From Phytophthora colocasiae (taxonomy: Eukaryota; Oomycota; Peronosporomycetes; Peronosporales; Peronosporaceae): a stretch of DNA of 64,000 nucleotides. Below are positions 62,215 to 64,000 of this stretch, one piece after another; position 1 is the stretch's first letter; each line of letters begins with the position of its first letter. Made by a program: the position numbers and the translations under genes. The DNA is taken from NCBI GenBank assembly GCA_018806915.1, contig JAGKQI010000076.1, positions 331,746-395,745 of the forward strand, in the 5' to 3' direction. Under the pieces are notes generated by a model. The model was not told the DNA's origin and did no database searches. It worked only from the letters and a program-made list of their open reading frames with translations.

Positions 62215-63840
62215 AGGAATTGGTGCTTATCAAGCGCACAGTAAAAATGTCTGCTACCATCCTTTGGTGTTTGCAGTATACAATACTAAATTCATGTCGC
62301 TCAACCTTCTCTTGTACAAAAATGATATCGAATATCAATATGCTTTGATCTCCCGTGTAATTCCGGATTATTCGAGATCTTAATACAGCTTTGATTGTCT
62401 TGCTTGAATCTTAGACTGCTTTTGAGGTTAAGAAATGAAGTTCTTTGAGCAGTAACTTAAGAAAAATTAACTCCCCTGCATGCAGTGACATAGTGCAATG
62501 TATTCTGCTTTACCTGTTGTCAGAGCACAACTGTGTGGCGCTTCCTCAGAAGCTAGGAGATTGGGCTTTGGTCTACCATAGTGATGTAGCCACCAACACA
62601 GCGTCTTGTGTCAGGGCAATTGGCATGAGTCTGAATCAGTGTACGCCGTGAGGTGGTCATGCAAGAGTTTGCTGCATTGACCAACAGACCCTCCCAGTAA
62701 GGAGACCAAGGTCGTCTGTACCTAGGAGAGATAGCAGCCCTCTAATCACTGCTTTCCAATGTTTCCTGCCCAGGGTGTAGCAAGGGGTGGCTGACATCGC
62801 GCATGTGAGAATGCTAGATCAAAGGTCTTGTTTAGCCAACCATGAGATACATGACACTACCTACAACTTCATTAGTGAATACCTTCCATTATGCTCTTTT
62901 TCAGTTGTGTATTTGGTTGCATTTGAAGTTGTAATTTTGGCATTACGGTCTGATGGAGTTGCCACTGGATATGTTACAAGGTTTTTTTAAAGCGATCTAA
63001 CACTGTGCGTGCATACTTGCGTTAGGTGGATAAATATCGTTCAGAGCTTCGCGGTTTCGTTCGATTGACCAGCCGAGAAGTGTACTTCCACCTCCCCTAA
63101 AATCTGCTCATGGAAATCTTTTATTCAGAGAGCAGATTTGATCTGACATACAGGAGTTGACAGTTGGTGCAATGATCAGTAAGTCATCAACACTAGACTG
63201 CTACGTAACATGTCTCGCCTTTGAGTGTTGCCATGAAAACACATCGATCTTTAATCAGTTTACTTGGAATCCAAGGCTTTCCAAGAAAGCGGACAAGGTT
63301 TGATACCAGATACAGGAGGTGCCTGTTTAAGACCGGTAAAGACTTTTTGAGAAGTTTACAAACGAGGCCTTCCAGCACCAGGAACTACCGACCCTTCTGG
63401 CTGCTTTTCATATATATTTCCTCGTCAAAGGGTTCCGTTGAGAAACGCTGTCTTGAGCATCCATCTGGTGAATTTCAAAATCCACCAGAAGAGCTGCAAT
63501 CGTTAGCCCAGCAGGCGTAGGACTTCCATATTACGGATTGACGAGGGGCCAAATATCTCATCGTAATCAACGCCATATCGCTGTAGAAGCCTTTGATAAC
63601 TAACCAGAGCTCTAAAGCTGATCGATTTCTCCTGAGCCAGTGTATTTAACAACAAAAGACCCACCGGTTTTGGAAGTACTTTGCGGTTATTGGGAGGAGG
63701 TACCAGGATCCACGTCTGGTTGGTCATTAGGGACCTGGTATTCCGAGTCAGCAGCTGCGTGCCCTTATTTGCGTAAGACGAGCGCATCCCGCCGCATGGT
63801 ACGTTTTGGTTCCGGCACGCCGATGACGAATTGCAAGTAG
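62215..63840 (-). pseudogene. Ty1/copia reverse transcriptase and RNase H relic
   Basis: Read on the minus strand in several frames. The RT start is NQTWILVPPPNNRKVLPKPVG followed by LLQRYGVDYDEIFGP (63787-63500). Next come EGLVCKLLKKSL and DRCVFMATLKGETCYVAV (63380-63195), then VDDLLIIA at 63169-63191, one frame over, the YVDD catalytic box. Further on are GRKHWKAVIRGLLSLLGT (near 62750), AYTDSDSCQ (near 62640), the RNase H first-Asp motif, and finally NNPELHGRSKHIDIRYHF (near 62350) and MVADIF (near 62240). All are copia pol landmarks in the right order. Many frameshifts; a dead relic. The 5' part lies beyond the window end. Confidence 0.82.
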
Positions 63841-64000
63841 GGCTAAGAACAAGACATGTGCGTTCCTCTACTTCCTGGATGTCTTCTGCAAGGGGAGTTT
63901 AACGCTGCCTAGATCGATTTCTTTACGTCATACCGTGGGCGTTTTACACTTGTGGTCGACGGTTGTGACGGCGTCTCCGTAACAAAGAGTATGTCAAGAC

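Noticed and set aside
1..64000. tRNA or rRNA genes
   Set aside because: No cloverleaf with A and B boxes and no rRNA-like sequence was recognised by eye. A covariance-model scan would be needed to be certain.

Overview
This window reads as a nuclear segment of an oomycete genome, most likely Phytophthora or a close relative. The single-copy genes are eukaryotic: cytosolic HSP90 ending in MEEVD, importin-7-type karyopherin, mitochondrial F1 assembly factor, and a double-domain E2F. Introns are few and short (61-70 bp). Several genes carry the oomycete core promoter (Inr TCAYTYYNCA fused to FPR CAWTTTNYY) 40-90 bp before the ATG. The transporter and transposon families are also typical of these genomes. 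I cannot name the species.

Layout. Bases 1-13,000 are a compact gene-rich block: a decayed NmrA-like copy, an M96/START-like protein, an intact NmrA-like gene, ATPAF1/ATP11, importin 7/8, HSP90 and an atypical E2F repressor with E2F sites in its own promoter. All of these except the decayed copy are open from start to stop. Bases 13,100-14,700 hold a hAT transposase relic and a coiled-coil gene with one in-frame TAG. Bases 15,700-24,990 hold four hexose-transporter (MFS) copies arranged A> <B C> <D. B and C form a 1.9 kb, nearly identical, head-to-head inverted repeat, and D is split by a 691 bp hAT-like element with an 8 bp target duplication. Bases 25,800-29,150 hold a Tc1/mariner element with terminal inverted repeats of about 230 bp and a FLYWCH/MULE transposase relic.

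Bases 30,000-60,080 hold four PDR-type (ABCG full-size) ABC transporter copies, ordered <1 2> 3> <4. Copy 1 is split by a 10.3 kb insertion: a Ty3/gypsy chromodomain LTR retrotransposon (5 bp target duplication, near-identical LTRs) that is itself split by a 4.74 kb hAT element (13 bp perfect ends, 8 bp target duplication, AACCGGTT palindromes near both ends). The hAT element also carries opposite-strand sequence that includes a fragment resembling GH31 alpha-glucosidase. The last 4 kb hold a strongly folded 120 bp block, a small tandem repeat and a Ty1/copia reverse transcriptase/RNase H relic running off the window.

Main themes. The single-copy genes are intact, while every multi-copy transporter is broken by small indels, most densely in ABC copy 4. 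That pattern fits either real decay with gene conversion or poor base calling in repeats; raw reads would decide. Target-site duplications with empty sites in sister copies give a firm insertion order: gypsy into ABC1, then hAT into gypsy.
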